Shown here piece after piece: positions 33,772 to 44,199 of a stretch of 64,000 nt of DNA; the first letter of the stretch is position 1, and every line of letters starts with the position of its first letter. The notes below the pieces were generated by a model. The model was not told the DNA's origin. It worked only from the letters and a program-made list of their open reading frames with translations, and did no database searches. This DNA is from DASPWW01 sp963756745 (GTDB lineage: Bacteria > Actinomycetota > Thermoleophilia > Solirubrobacterales > 70-9), in NCBI GenBank assembly GCA_963756745.1, contig CAVWOU010000015.1:19326-83325 (forward strand), written 5' to 3'. Position numbers and translations under genes: made by a program.

Positions 33772-35187
33772 CTAGCCGCGCGCCAGCTCGACCCGAACCT
33801 GTCGTCCCTTCAGCTTCGTCCCGTCGAGCCGGTCGACGACCCGGTCGGCGTGCTCGGCGTCGAGCTCGACGAACGAGAACCGCTCCAGCACCCGGATCGC
33901 TTCGATCGCGTCCTCGGGAACCACGGCGCCCTCGGTCAGCGCCCAGCGCAGATCGTCCTCGTCGATCCCGCTGCGCCGCCCGCGATTGACGAACAGCTTC
34001 ACGACGCCGTTGGAGGGAGCCACCTCGAGCTCCGGCTGGCGGCGACGCCGCGGCCTGGGCGCGTGCTCGAGGCGCTCCTCGGGCGGCTCCCACTCTCCGA
34101 TCGCGACCTTGGCCTCACGCTCGATGCGGGGGATCTCCCGCCGCTGGGTGGGCGTGACGAAGGTGATCGCGCGGCCGGTGCGCCCGACGCGGCCTGTGCG
34201 GCCGATCCGGTGCACGTACCCGTCGGTCGTGTCGGGAACGTCGTAGTTGATCACGTGGGTGACGTGCTCGATGTCGAGGCCCCGCGCGGCGACGTCGGTC
34301 GCGACGAGCAACGGGAGCCGGTGCTCCTTGAACGAGATCATCACTCCGTCGCGCTGGCCCTGGGTCATGTCGCCGTGGAGCGCCTTCACGTCGAGCCCGC
34401 GGTCACGGAGCGTCTTGTCGAGACGCGCCGCGCCCACCTTGGTGCGGCAGAAGATGATCGCCTGCTCTGGCTCCTCGGCGCGAAGCACCTCGACCAGCCG
34501 ATCGGTCTTCTGCTTGCCGGGAACCTCGACGAAGGCCTGCTCGATCGCGTCGACCGTGATCTGCTTGGGGGTGACGCGGATCGTCACCGGGTCGTACATG
34601 TACTGCTCCGCGAGGCGGGCGATCGGGGGTGGGATCGTGGCCGAGAACAGGCTCGTCTGGCGGCCGCCCGGGCACATCCGAAGGATCCGCTCGACGTCCT
34701 CGATGAACCCGAGATCGAGCATTTCGTCGGCTTCGTCGAGGACGACGAAGCGGGCCGAAGTCAGCACGAGCGACTTGCGCGACATCAGGTCCATCATCCG
34801 CCCCACCGTCGCGACCACGACGTGCGCGCCCTGGCGGAGCTGGGCCTGCTGCGAGCGGATCGGGGCGCCGCCGAACACCGCCACGACCTCGACCGGAAGG
34901 TGCTCGGCGAACGCCCGCATCGCCTGCGTTACCTGGATGCACAGCTCGCGCGTCGGGGTGAGCACGATCGCCTGCACCTCGTCGCTCTCGGGATCGAGGT
35001 AGGACAGCAGCGGGAGCCCGAACGCCGCGGTCTTGCCGGTGCCCGTCTGCGCCTGCCCGATCACGTCGTGGCCCGCGAGCAGCTCGGGAATCGCCTGCTC
35101 CTGGATCGGAGTCGGCTCCTCGAAGCCGAGCTCGTCGAGCGCGAGCTGGATCTCGGGCGAGAGCCCGAGGTCTCGAAACGCCGTCAA
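33772..35187 (-). CDS. DEAD-box ATP-dependent RNA helicase
   Basis: 471 residues. Motifs in order: Q motif (FEEPTPIQEQAIP), I (AQTGTGKTAAF), Ia (PTRELC), II (DEADEMLDLGF), III (SAT), IV-V (DVAARGLDI) and VI (HRIGRTGRVGRTG). A C-terminal DbpA-type RNA-binding domain at ~390-471 (VVKLFVNRGRRSGI, then GRQVRVELARG) suggests roles in ribosome assembly or cold-stress RNA handling (CsdA/DbpA-like). The start is TTG 35187, overlapping the oxidoreductase stop (TTGA), so they are coupled. Confidence 0.92.
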   Translation of the reverse strand: MTAFRDLGLSPEIQLALDELGFEEPTPIQEQAIPELLAGHDVIGQAQTGTGKTAAFGLPLLSYLDPESDEVQAIVLTPTRELCIQVTQAMRAFAEHLPVEVVAVFGGAPIRSQQAQLRQGAHVVVATVGRMMDLMSRKSLVLTSARFVVLDEADEMLDLGFIEDVERILRMCPGGRQTSLFSATIPPPIARLAEQYMYDPVTIRVTPKQITVDAIEQAFVEVPGKQKTDRLVEVLRAEEPEQAIIFCRTKVGAARLDKTLRDRGLDVKALHGDMTQGQRDGVMISFKEHRLPLLVATDVAARGLDIEHVTHVINYDVPDTTDGYVHRIGRTGRVGRTGRAITFVTPTQRREIPRIEREAKVAIGEWEPPEERLEHAPRPRRRRQPELEVAPSNGVVKLFVNRGRRSGIDEDDLRWALTEGAVVPEDAIEAIRVLERFSFVELDAEHADRVVDRLDGTKLKGRQVRVELARG

Positions 35188-36137
35188 CGGCTCGGGTCCA
35201 GGAGGAGCTTCCCGTGCGTGCGGCGCGCCTGGATGTCCTCGTGCGCGCGCGCTGCCTCCGAGAGCGGGTAGGTGTTCCCGATCACGACCTCGAGCTCCCC
35301 CGTTGCGACCGCGCCCAGCAGCTCCCCGATCCCCTCCCGCATCAGGCCCTGACGGTGGGCGACCATCTGGACTAGCCAGAAGCCGATCACCCCGCGCGTG
35401 GAGCGCATCAGCTCGCCGGTGTTGACGGTATTCGGCTCCCGCGACGCGATCCCGTAGACCACGAGGCGGCCGAACGGCGCCAGCGCCGCGTAGCTGTCCT
35501 CGAAGGCCTTGCCGCCGCACATCTCGAGCACGACATCCACCTGCTTGCCCTCGTTGGCCTCGAGGATCGCGGCCTCGAGATTGTCGGCGGTCGAATCGAC
35601 CGTCGCGTCCGCGCCCAGCCTCTCGGCGAGCTCGCGCTTCTCCGCTCTCGACGCAAGCCCGATCACCCGTCCGGCTCCCATCCGCGTCGCGAGCTGGACC
35701 GCAAGTGTGCCCACGCCGCCCCCGGCCGCGTGCACGAGCACGCTCTCGCCGGGCTCGAGGTGCGCCGAGACCTTGAGCATGGCCCAAGCGGTAAGGCCCT
35801 GTAGCAGCAACGCGGCGGCTTGATCGTCGCCGACCTCGTCGGGGACGGGCACGAGATACGCCTCCGGGACCGCGACCAGCTCCGCGTATCCACCACCCGC
35901 GAGCAGCGCCGCGACCCGGGTGCCGTCAGGCGTCGTCCCGCTGACCTCGCCGCCGGGGATCATCGGGACCTGGGCGGGCGCCAGGTAGTCGTTGCGGCGC
36001 TGATGCGTGTCGGCGAAGTTGATCCCGGAGCGCGCCACGCGCACCAGGACCTCGCCGTCCCCCGGCTCGGGGTCGGGTACCTCGGTGTGCTCGAGCACCT
36101 CCGGCCCCCCGAACTCGGTGATCTGGATTGCCTTCAC
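35184..36137 (-). CDS. Quinone oxidoreductase-like MDR-family enzyme
   Basis: 317 residues, a zinc-free medium-chain reductase. An N-terminal GroES-like fold (AIQITEFGGPEVLEHTEV) is followed by the NADPH Rossmann site VHAAGGGVGTLAVQLA. It lacks the zinc-binding cysteine cluster of alcohol dehydrogenases. Likely an NADPH-dependent quinone or enone reductase. The GTG start at 36137 is 7 bases after TAAGAT, a leaderless arrangement. The stop overlaps the helicase start. Confidence 0.85.
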   Translation of the reverse strand: MKAIQITEFGGPEVLEHTEVPDPEPGDGEVLVRVARSGINFADTHQRRNDYLAPAQVPMIPGGEVSGTTPDGTRVAALLAGGGYAELVAVPEAYLVPVPDEVGDDQAAALLLQGLTAWAMLKVSAHLEPGESVLVHAAGGGVGTLAVQLATRMGAGRVIGLASRAEKRELAERLGADATVDSTADNLEAAILEANEGKQVDVVLEMCGGKAFEDSYAALAPFGRLVVYGIASREPNTVNTGELMRSTRGVIGFWLVQMVAHRQGLMREGIGELLGAVATGELEVVIGNTYPLSEAARAHEDIQARRTHGKLLLDPSR

Positions 36138-36228
36138 GCAGACGATCTTATGGCGTCGGCGCTCTAGGATCACGTACTTCGTCCCCGCTGGGCACTATGT
36201 CAGCCACGCACTGCGGACAACCAAACGG

Positions 36229-37149
36229 ATGTCGCTGACCGTCGTCGGCTCGATCGCCTTCGACGCGGTGCGTACGCCGTTCGGCGAGCGCGACAAGATG
36301 CTGGGCGGGTCCGCGGTCCACTTCTCGCTCGCGGCGAGCTTCTTCACCGCGGTGCGGGCGGTCGGGCCCGTCGGCGATGACTTCGGCCCGGACGAGTTCG
36401 CAATCCTCGAGTCGCGCGGCGTCGAGACCGACGACATCGAGCGTGTCGAGGGGGGCAAGACGTTCTTCTGGCGCGCGCACTACGGCCACGATCTCAACGT
36501 CGCGCACACCGACGAGACGCAGCTCAACGTGTTCGGCGAGTTCGAGCCCAAGCTCTCGGACGCATCGCGCACGGCGGACGCCCTGTTCCTCGGCAACATC
36601 CAGCCGGAGCTCCAACGCCGCGTCCGCGCCCAGTGCGACGCCCGGCTCGTCGCTCTCGACTCGATGAACCTGTGGATCGAGACCACGCGGGACACGCTCG
36701 CGGCCGCCATCGCGGAGGTCGACTGCCTGATGCTCAACGACGCGGAGCTTCGGATGCTGACCGAGGAGCCGAACCTCGCCCGCGCCGCCCGCGCCGCGAT
36801 GGAGATGGGTCCCGAGATCGTCGTGGCGAAGCGCGGCGAGTACGGCGCGGCGCTGTTCACCGCGGACGGCTTCTTCGCGATCCCCGGATACCTGCTCGAG
36901 GACGTCCGCGACCCGACCGGCGCCGGCGACAGCTTCGCGGGAGGATTCCTCGGCTACCTCGACGCCGAGGACCCGGAGCGCGCCTCGCCCGAGACGCTAC
37001 GGCGCGCGATGGCCTACGGCACCGTGCTCGCGTCGTTCAACGTCGAGGACTTCGGGACCGAGCGCGTCGCCGGGCTCACGCGGGAGGAGATCGAGGAGCG
37101 CTACGAGGCGCTGCGGCGCCTCACGCACTTCGATCTCGCGGTCACCTAA
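36229..37149 (+). CDS. PfkB-family carbohydrate/nucleoside kinase
   Basis: 306 residues. The PfkB signature DPTGAGDSFAGGFLG lies near residue 225, with the anion hole and catalytic Asp in the GAGD segment. The N-terminal substrate side has LTVVGSIAFDAVRTP and KMLGGSAVHFSLAASFF, a pattern seen in adenosine/ribokinase-like members. A LALDSMN-type motif (VALDSMNLWI) precedes the domain core. The phosphorylated substrate is unknown. ATG 36229 gives the complete first strand. Confidence 0.85.
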   Translation: MSLTVVGSIAFDAVRTPFGERDKMLGGSAVHFSLAASFFTAVRAVGPVGDDFGPDEFAILESRGVETDDIERVEGGKTFFWRAHYGHDLNVAHTDETQLNVFGEFEPKLSDASRTADALFLGNIQPELQRRVRAQCDARLVALDSMNLWIETTRDTLAAAIAEVDCLMLNDAELRMLTEEPNLARAARAAMEMGPEIVVAKRGEYGAALFTADGFFAIPGYLLEDVRDPTGAGDSFAGGFLGYLDAEDPERASPETLRRAMAYGTVLASFNVEDFGTERVAGLTREEIEERYEALRRLTHFDLAVT

Positions 37150-37255
37150 GGTCCGAGCCACCCTTCACACGAGGGTCGCAAGCGCCTCTGGCCGGAACCC
37201 CCAAACTGCGATACTGCGCTCAGGGAAGCGCACATCCACGCCCGAGGAGGTGAGC

Positions 37256-38677
<1,422 letters not shown>

Positions 38678-38683
38678 GTAGAC

Positions 38684-38720
38684 CCCGCGACGGCGGACGC
38701 GAAGCGGAGCACGTCGCGGG
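38684..38720 (+). promoter_or_regulatory. Hairpin that overlaps the ribosome-binding site of the next gene
   Basis: CCCGCGACG and CGTCGCGGG form a perfect 9-base-pair stem with a 19-base loop, just after gltA. Its right arm includes part of the GCGGGAG site for ATG 38725. It may be the gltA terminator, or a translational control element for the small gene. Confidence 0.5.
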
Positions 38721-38724
38721 AGTG

Positions 38725-39069
38725 ATGTGGCGTCTTACGGTTCGGCACGGCTCCGAGGTCAAGCGACAGCAGTTCGAGAGCCTGGACGAAGCGATCGCCG
38801 AGCTCCAGCGGACCGCGGAGGCGATACAGGCCGAGGGGCCTCTGGACGAGGTGAAGATGTTCCGCACGTACGAGCCCGAGCGACGCGTGCACGCCCGGCT
38901 CGAGATCACCGGCCCCGGCCGGATCCGCCGCCCCGAGGCCGGCGTCGACGTGATGGGCGACGGCCGGCTCGTTCCCTATCGAGGGGGGATCTTCAAGAAG
39001 CGGCTCGAGCCCGGCGGCGGGCGGAACGCGTACGACGCAGTCCGGACGGCCCTCGGCGGTGAGCACTGA
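38725..39069 (+). CDS. Conserved small protein of unknown function
   Basis: 114 residues. A beta-alpha start (WRLTVRHGSEVKRQQFESLD) and a charged helix precede a basic C-terminal half (RLEITGPGRIRRPEAGVDV, then GGIFKKRLEPGGG). No TM helix, signal or catalytic motif was seen. Not recognised as a named family. Its TGA overlaps the next ATG (TGATG), so the two small proteins are made together. Confidence 0.55.
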   Translation: MWRLTVRHGSEVKRQQFESLDEAIAELQRTAEAIQAEGPLDEVKMFRTYEPERRVHARLEITGPGRIRRPEAGVDVMGDGRLVPYRGGIFKKRLEPGGGRNAYDAVRTALGGEH

Positions 39070-39401
39070 TGGCCGAGGGCCGGATCGAGATCGGAAGGAC
39101 GGAGGAGGGAGTCGAGGTCGGGCGGCGCGTGCGCCTCCCGCGCGGCGCCGAGCCGCCATACGGCGTGTACCTGAACGGGGTGCGCCAGACCGAGGGCGAG
39201 GACTACCGCGTCGGCGGCGGCGAGATCACCTTCAACCGCCCGATCGTCAAGGAGGGCAAGGTGTCTGGAGTCCGGTGGCTGGCGATGCTGCTCGGCCTGT
39301 TCGGCACGTACCGAAAGCATGAGGTCGTCGACGTCGAGTACCGCCTGCGAGGGAAGACTCAGCTCGTCTCCGACGTCGAAGTTCTTCCGGACCAGGACTA
39401 A
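39069..39401 (+). CDS. Small protein with a phage-tail-like beta motif
   Basis: 110 residues. The segment GVYLNGVRQTEGEDYRVGG followed by EITFNRPI matches the repeated motif common in phage tail-fibre and other beta-rich structural proteins (V-x-L-N-G-...-D-Y-x-V-x-G-x-x-I-x-F). A moderately hydrophobic stretch (RWLAMLLGLFGTY) follows. No other phage genes are near, so it is not evidence of a prophage. Translationally coupled to the previous gene; 3' end overlaps the convergent acyl-CoA dehydrogenase by four bases. Confidence 0.5.
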   Translation: MAEGRIEIGRTEEGVEVGRRVRLPRGAEPPYGVYLNGVRQTEGEDYRVGGGEITFNRPIVKEGKVSGVRWLAMLLGLFGTYRKHEVVDVEYRLRGKTQLVSDVEVLPDQD

Positions 39402-40411
39402 CCTGCGACCGGCTCGGCGGCGAGGCCGAGCAGGTCGGCGACACGGCCGCGGTACTGCCCAGCGGTGCCCATCAGCTGCCCGGTCGCCCGCGCCCGCTTG
39501 AGCAGGAAGTGCAGGTTGTGCTCCCACGTGAACCCGATCCCACCGAGGACCTGGAGCGCCGACGCTGTCACGCTCCACGCCGCGTCCGACGCGCGCGCCT
39601 TCGCCATCGCCGCGGCAAGCGACAGCGACTCGGGCTCGGCGTCGGCCGCCCACGCGGAGTAGTAGGTGAGCGAGCGAGCCTCCTCGGTGTCGAGAAGCAT
39701 CTGGGCGCAGAGGTGCGAAACGGCCTGGTAGGAGCCGATCGGGCGGCCGAACTGCTCGCGCTCCTTCGCGTACTCCACCGCCATCTCCATCGCCCGCTGG
39801 GCGATGCCCGTCAGCTCGGCGGCAACCGCCACCGCAACGCGGTCGACGCCCGGTGCAGGGTCGCCCGGAAGCGAATCGCCGTTCGAGGCGCTCACTCGCG
39901 CGTACTGGCGCGTCGCGTCGATCAGCTCGAGGGCCTCCACCTCGGCGTCCGCACCCTGCACCACGCGCACGCCGTCGCCCTCGGGAAGCACGATCACGGC
40001 CGCGCCGCGGGCGTCGGGGACGATCGGCTGATCGTCCGGGGTGAACGCGGCCGCGCCGCGGACCTCGCCGGACGCGATGCCTGGGAGCCAGCCCTCCCGC
40101 TGGTCGTCGCTGCCTATCGCGTCGATCAGAAGACCCGCGGCGGCGTTCGAGAGGAACGGCGTCGGGGCGCACGCGTAGCCCAGCTCCTCGCTCAGGATCA
40201 CCAGCTCGACCATGCCCAGCCCCTGGCCGCCGTGCGCCTCGTCGATCGCGATCCCCGGCCACCCGAGCTCGCGGATCTCCCGCCACTGGGAGTCGTCGTA
40301 GCTTCGCGACTCGGCGAGCTCGCGAACCTTCTCGGGGCTGAAGCGCGAGGTCAGGAATTCGTGCGCGGTGCGCTTGATCTCCTGCTGCTCGTCCGTGAAC
40401 CCGAAGTCCAT
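39398..40411 (-). CDS. Acyl-CoA dehydrogenase, non-catalytic-type subunit of a heteromeric pair
   Basis: 337 residues, short for an ACAD. It has an ACAD N-terminal helical domain (FGFTDEQQEIKRTAHEFL) and the KEREQFGRPIGSYQAVSHL segment for FAD contact, but the usual catalytic glutamate region is replaced (ATGQLMGTAGQ). Such half-site subunits pair with an active partner in alpha2beta2 enzymes of steroid and related side-chain degradation in actinobacteria. The partner is probably the gene 7 bases upstream. Confidence 0.82.
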   Translation of the reverse strand: MDFGFTDEQQEIKRTAHEFLTSRFSPEKVRELAESRSYDDSQWREIRELGWPGIAIDEAHGGQGLGMVELVILSEELGYACAPTPFLSNAAAGLLIDAIGSDDQREGWLPGIASGEVRGAAAFTPDDQPIVPDARGAAVIVLPEGDGVRVVQGADAEVEALELIDATRQYARVSASNGDSLPGDPAPGVDRVAVAVAAELTGIAQRAMEMAVEYAKEREQFGRPIGSYQAVSHLCAQMLLDTEEARSLTYYSAWAADAEPESLSLAAAMAKARASDAAWSVTASALQVLGGIGFTWEHNLHFLLKRARATGQLMGTAGQYRGRVADLLGLAAEPVAG

Positions 40412-40418
40412 CCAGCCC

Positions 40419-41555
40419 CTACCTCAGCCTCGGCAAGCCGAGAACACGCTCGGCGACGATGTTCTTCATCACCTCGGTCGTCCCGCCCTCGATCGAGTTC
40501 GCCCGCGCGCGGAGGAAGCGGTAGCTCCATCCGTTCCGCTCGAGGCCCTCGGGGCCGAGCACCTCGGTCGCGAGCTCGGTCAGCGCCTGATTGGCCTCGG
40601 CCCACTGCCACTTCGCGAGCGACCCCTCGGGGCCGGGGATGCCGGTGCGCATGGTCTGGGTCAGGGTTCGCAGGCCCCCGAGCCGCAGCGCCTCGGTCGA
40701 GATCTGGAGCCGCGCGATCTTGTCGCGGATCAGCGGGTCCTCGTCCAGACCGCGCTCACGAACCAGGGCGATCAGCTCGTCGAGGTCGCGGCGCAGCGCG
40801 ACCGCCGAGGCCGCACCGAGCCCGGCGCGCTCGTGCATCAGCGTCGTGATCCCGACCATCCATCCGTTCCCGACGGCGCCGACCACGTTCTCGTCGGGAA
40901 CGTACGCGTCCTCCATGAAGATCTCGTTGAACTCCGCCTCGCCGGTTATCTGGCGCAGCGGCCGAACGTCGACGGCATCCTGCTCCATGTCGAGGATGAA
41001 GTAGGTGAGGCCCTTGTGCTTGGGGACATCGGGGTCCGAGCGCGCGAGCAGCATGCACCACTTCGCCTCGTGGGCAAAGGTCGTCCACACCTTCTGCCCG
41101 GTGACCCCCCACCCGCCGTTCTGCTGCACGGCCTTCGTCTTCAGCGATGCGAGGTCCGAGCCCGACTCCGGCTCCGAGAACCCCTGGCACCAGATCTCCT
41201 CCGCGGAGAGGATCGGCTCGAGGAAGCGCTCCTTCTGCTCCTCGGACCCGTGGGCGATCACCACAGGTCCGCCCATCACGAGCCCGAGCACGTTGGCCGG
41301 CCGCGGCGCCTTCGAGCGGGCCATCTCCTCGCTGAAGATCGTCTGCTCGATCAGCGTCGCGCCGCGCCCGCCGTACTCCTTCGGCCACGAGATGCCCGCC
41401 CAGCCGGCCGCGTGCAGCTTGCCCTGCCACTCGCGCTCGAACTCGAACCGAGCCTGGTCGTCTCCCTCCGGGGCGGTGCCCGGGTGATTGGCGTCGAGCC
41501 ACGAGCGGACCTCGTCGCGGAACGCCTGCTCTTCTTGGTTCAGCGTCAGGTCCAT
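40419..41555 (-). CDS. Acyl-CoA dehydrogenase, catalytic-type subunit of a heteromeric pair
   Basis: 378 residues. Motifs include WQGKLHAAGWAGISWPKEYG, GFSEPESGSDLASLKTKA and the C-terminal SIEGGTTEVMKNIVAERVLG, which retains the glutamate at the catalytic-base position. With the downstream short subunit it fits a FadE28/FadE29-like or IpdE1/IpdE2-like heterotetramer. Those enzymes act on cholesterol side-chain or ring-derived CoA esters; the substrate here cannot be inferred, and membrane-lipid turnover is equally possible given the neighbours. Confidence 0.85.
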   Translation of the reverse strand: MDLTLNQEEQAFRDEVRSWLDANHPGTAPEGDDQARFEFEREWQGKLHAAGWAGISWPKEYGGRGATLIEQTIFSEEMARSKAPRPANVLGLVMGGPVVIAHGSEEQKERFLEPILSAEEIWCQGFSEPESGSDLASLKTKAVQQNGGWGVTGQKVWTTFAHEAKWCMLLARSDPDVPKHKGLTYFILDMEQDAVDVRPLRQITGEAEFNEIFMEDAYVPDENVVGAVGNGWMVGITTLMHERAGLGAASAVALRRDLDELIALVRERGLDEDPLIRDKIARLQISTEALRLGGLRTLTQTMRTGIPGPEGSLAKWQWAEANQALTELATEVLGPEGLERNGWSYRFLRARANSIEGGTTEVMKNIVAERVLGLPRLR

Positions 41556-41604
41556 CGGGTGCTGGCCGACTGGCCAGTCAACAGCGTATTGGATCGCGCC
41601 GCGT

Positions 41605-42549
41605 CTAGTTCACCGCGTACAGCATCACCAGCGCGATCCCGACCCACGTCACCCCGGCGAAGATCATCCCCGGATCCTCGGTCAGGATCGTCGCGGTCGA
41701 GCGCGTGTCGCGACGGTCGTAGATCAGGTACAGGTAGCGGAAGATCCCGTACAGCACGGAGGGTGCGGTGGCGAGCATCTCGCTGCCGATATTGGGGCTG
41801 TTGACCGCGTAGATCGCGTAGCTGATGATCGCCGCCGCGGTGACCATCGCCACCATCTGGTCGAGGTACGCGACCGAGTAGTGCTCGAGCACGGGACGCG
41901 TCTCCGCGTTGTCGGCCATCTCCTCCATCGCCTCCTGGCGCCGCTTCGTGAACCCGAGGAACAGGGCGAGCATCCCGGTACACAGCAGCAGCCACTCCGA
42001 GGCCTGCGCGTCGACCGCAACGGCGCCCGCCACGACCCGGAGGATGAACAGCCCGGCGATCGTCATCACGTCGATGATCACGAGCCGCTTGAGGATCACC
42101 GAGTACGCGACGGTGATCGCTCCGTACAGCGCGACGAGCCCGGCGATCTCTGCGGAGACCGCGGCCAGGGCGAGCCCCACCGCCGCGACGGCGAGGACGA
42201 TCGCCGCGGTCCAAGCGACGCGCTCGGAGAGCGCCCCGCTCGCGATCGGTCGGTGGCGCTTCTCCGGGTGGCGGCGATCGTGAGCGACGTCGAGGAGGTC
42301 GTTGACGAGATAGCCCGCGCTCGAGATCGCGCAGAACGCAACGAAGACGAGCGTCACCTCCAGCACGAGCCCGAGGTCGTCGAACTGCTGCGAGAACAGA
42401 AGCCCCGCGTAGACGAGCAGGTTCTTGATCCACTCCGGCGGGCGCATCGCAACGAGCAGCGCCCGTGCGGTCGCGAATCGGGGAGCGGCGCTCGGCCGCG
42501 GCGCGGCCGGCTCGGCTACGGCGCCCTCGCGCTCGGAAAGGCTCTCCAT
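41605..42549 (-). CDS. UbiA-family prenyltransferase, decaprenyl-phosphate phosphoribosyltransferase-like
   Basis: 314 residues with about eight TM helices. The first Asp-rich motif is NDLLDVAHDRRHPEKR; the second is YLIYDRRDTRST. The start RPPEWIKNLLVYAGLLF resembles DPPR synthase (Rv3806c family), which makes decaprenylphosphoryl-phosphoribose for arabinan synthesis. A lipid-linked sugar or quinone substrate cannot be excluded. ATG 42549 is preferred over TTG 42558 because TAACCT is 9 bases upstream. The gene lies in a same-strand run with the ether-lipid-like genes. Confidence 0.78.
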   Translation of the reverse strand: MESLSEREGAVAEPAAPRPSAAPRFATARALLVAMRPPEWIKNLLVYAGLLFSQQFDDLGLVLEVTLVFVAFCAISSAGYLVNDLLDVAHDRRHPEKRHRPIASGALSERVAWTAAIVLAVAAVGLALAAVSAEIAGLVALYGAITVAYSVILKRLVIIDVMTIAGLFILRVVAGAVAVDAQASEWLLLCTGMLALFLGFTKRRQEAMEEMADNAETRPVLEHYSVAYLDQMVAMVTAAAIISYAIYAVNSPNIGSEMLATAPSVLYGIFRYLYLIYDRRDTRSTATILTEDPGMIFAGVTWVGIALVMLYAVN

Positions 42550-42580
42550 AGCGGGCAAAGGTTAGGGCCTAGCCCAGTCC

Positions 42581-44125
42581 CTACGGATCGAGCAGCACGC
42601 CGGGATTAAGCGTCGCGCCGGGATCCACGGCCCGCTTCGCGGCGCGAAGCGCCTCGGCGAACTGGTCGGGGCGCTGCCTGTCGTACCACGGGCGATGGTC
42701 GCGGCCGACGGCGTGGTGGTGGGTGATCGTGCCGCCGGCCGCGAGAATCGCCTCGGAGGCCGCGGCCTTGACCGCGTCCCACTGCTCGACCTCGAAGCCG
42801 CGGCGCGCCGGCGCGAGCACCGTGTAGTACGGAGCCGGACCGTCGGGGTAGACGTGCGTGAAGCGGCAGCTCAGGCGCGGGGCTCCGTCGCCGGTCGCGG
42901 GCACGCCGGACGCCTCCGCGACCGCCGCGCGCGCCGCGTCCATCACCCGCGCGTGGAAATCGGCAAAGCGGTCCCAGGTGATCGCGGTCTCGAACGTGTC
43001 GGTGAGCACGCCCAGCGCGACGAAGTTGTCGCGGAGGTAGGGCGCGGCGAGGAACGCCTGGCGCCATGCGCCGACGGCGTCGTCGGATCCGCCGCCGGAG
43101 CCCTGGCCCCTCACCTCTCCAGGCTCCCCGCCGTGATCGCGGGCCGCGGCGATCGCGATCTCCATCGATCCGTCCACCGGATGGTGCGCGGACTCGAAGC
43201 CGAGCACCAGCAGCGCCTTGCCCGGCGGCCCGGCGTGGGTGAGCTCGGACTCGGCCTCGTCGAGCAGGCGGCAGTTCGAGGGGTTGAGCCCGCTCTGTGA
43301 GATCTCCCTCACCGCGCGGGCCGCCGCGTCGAAGTCGTCGAACGCGACGCCGACCGAGGCCTTGAAGCGCGGTCGCTCCTGCAAGCGCACCCAAGCCTCG
43401 GTGATCACGCCCAGTATTCCCTCCGACCCGATGAGCATCCGGTCGGGGCTCGGCCCGGCGCCGGACCCCGGGAGCCGGCGGCTGTCCCAGTCGCCGCTCG
43501 GGGTGATCGCCCGGACCGACTCGACGAGGTCGTCGACGTGCGTGTAGAGGGTCGCGAAGTGCCCGCCGGACCGCGTCGCGATCCAGCCTCCGAGCGTCGA
43601 GAACTCGAACGACTGCGGGAAGTGACGCAGCGTGAGCCCGTGGGGGCGAAGCTGGTCCTCGAGCGTTGGTCCGAGCGCACCACCCTGGATCCGCGCGGCG
43701 CGCGAGGCCTCGTCGATCTCGAGAACGCGGTCGAGCCGCCTGAGGTCGATGCTCACAACGCCGGCGTATTCGTCACTCACCCGCGCCTCGACTCCGCCGA
43801 CGACGCTGGTCCCGCCGCCGAACGGGATCGCGGCGGCGCCCGAGTCGGCGCACCACTCGAGCGCCGCCGCGACCTCGTCCTCGTCGCGAGGATGGGCGAC
43901 GAGGTCGGGTGGATTGTCGATCCGCCCCCGGAACGCCCGCACAACGTCGCGGTACGCCCTCCCGTACGCGTGCGAGACGCGCTCGTAGCGGTCGCCGGTG
44001 ACGATCTCCGCCATCGACTCGGGCGCGCTCAGCCGCGGTGGCGGGAGCTCGATCTCGTCGAGCGGCACCGGCTCCTCGACCTCCTCGCCGCCAAACCCCA
44101 GTCGCTCCCGGACCCCGGGCGCCAT
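42581..44125 (-). CDS. FAD-linked oxidase resembling alkyl-dihydroxyacetonephosphate synthase
   Basis: 514 residues. The FAD domain includes AIPFGGGTSVVGGVEA; RHFPQSFEFSTLGGWIATR and YTHVDDLVESVRAITPSG are strongly AGPS-like, and the C-terminal THHHAVGRDHRPW contains the histidine cluster that in AGPS builds the active site. It would replace the acyl of acyl-DHAP with an alkyl, making ether-lipid precursors. Coding-like sequence (SHWGWGHADRQ) continues upstream of ATG 44125 without an ATG/GTG/TTG start, so the true N-terminus may be a CTG near 44206. It lies directly behind the fatty alcohol-forming reductase gene. Confidence 0.8.
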   Translation of the reverse strand: MAPGVRERLGFGGEEVEEPVPLDEIELPPPRLSAPESMAEIVTGDRYERVSHAYGRAYRDVVRAFRGRIDNPPDLVAHPRDEDEVAAALEWCADSGAAAIPFGGGTSVVGGVEARVSDEYAGVVSIDLRRLDRVLEIDEASRAARIQGGALGPTLEDQLRPHGLTLRHFPQSFEFSTLGGWIATRSGGHFATLYTHVDDLVESVRAITPSGDWDSRRLPGSGAGPSPDRMLIGSEGILGVITEAWVRLQERPRFKASVGVAFDDFDAAARAVREISQSGLNPSNCRLLDEAESELTHAGPPGKALLVLGFESAHHPVDGSMEIAIAAARDHGGEPGEVRGQGSGGGSDDAVGAWRQAFLAAPYLRDNFVALGVLTDTFETAITWDRFADFHARVMDAARAAVAEASGVPATGDGAPRLSCRFTHVYPDGPAPYYTVLAPARRGFEVEQWDAVKAAASEAILAAGGTITHHHAVGRDHRPWYDRQRPDQFAEALRAAKRAVDPGATLNPGVLLDP

Positions 44126-44199
44126 CTCCTCGAGCTGCTCGCGGCTCGCCTGGCGGTCGGCGTGGCCCCAACCCCAATGGCTCAGCCGCCGGACGGTGG

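Noticed and set aside
39069..39401. Prophage remnant suggested by the tail-fibre-like motif
   Set aside because: No capsid, terminase, integrase or other phage gene is nearby, and the motif occurs in many beta-rich proteins.
42581..44125. DprE1-like decaprenylphosphoryl-ribose oxidase beside the DPPR-synthase-like UbiA
   Set aside because: The flavoprotein has the AGPS histidine cluster and RHFPQSFEF segment rather than DprE1 features, and is longer than DprE1.
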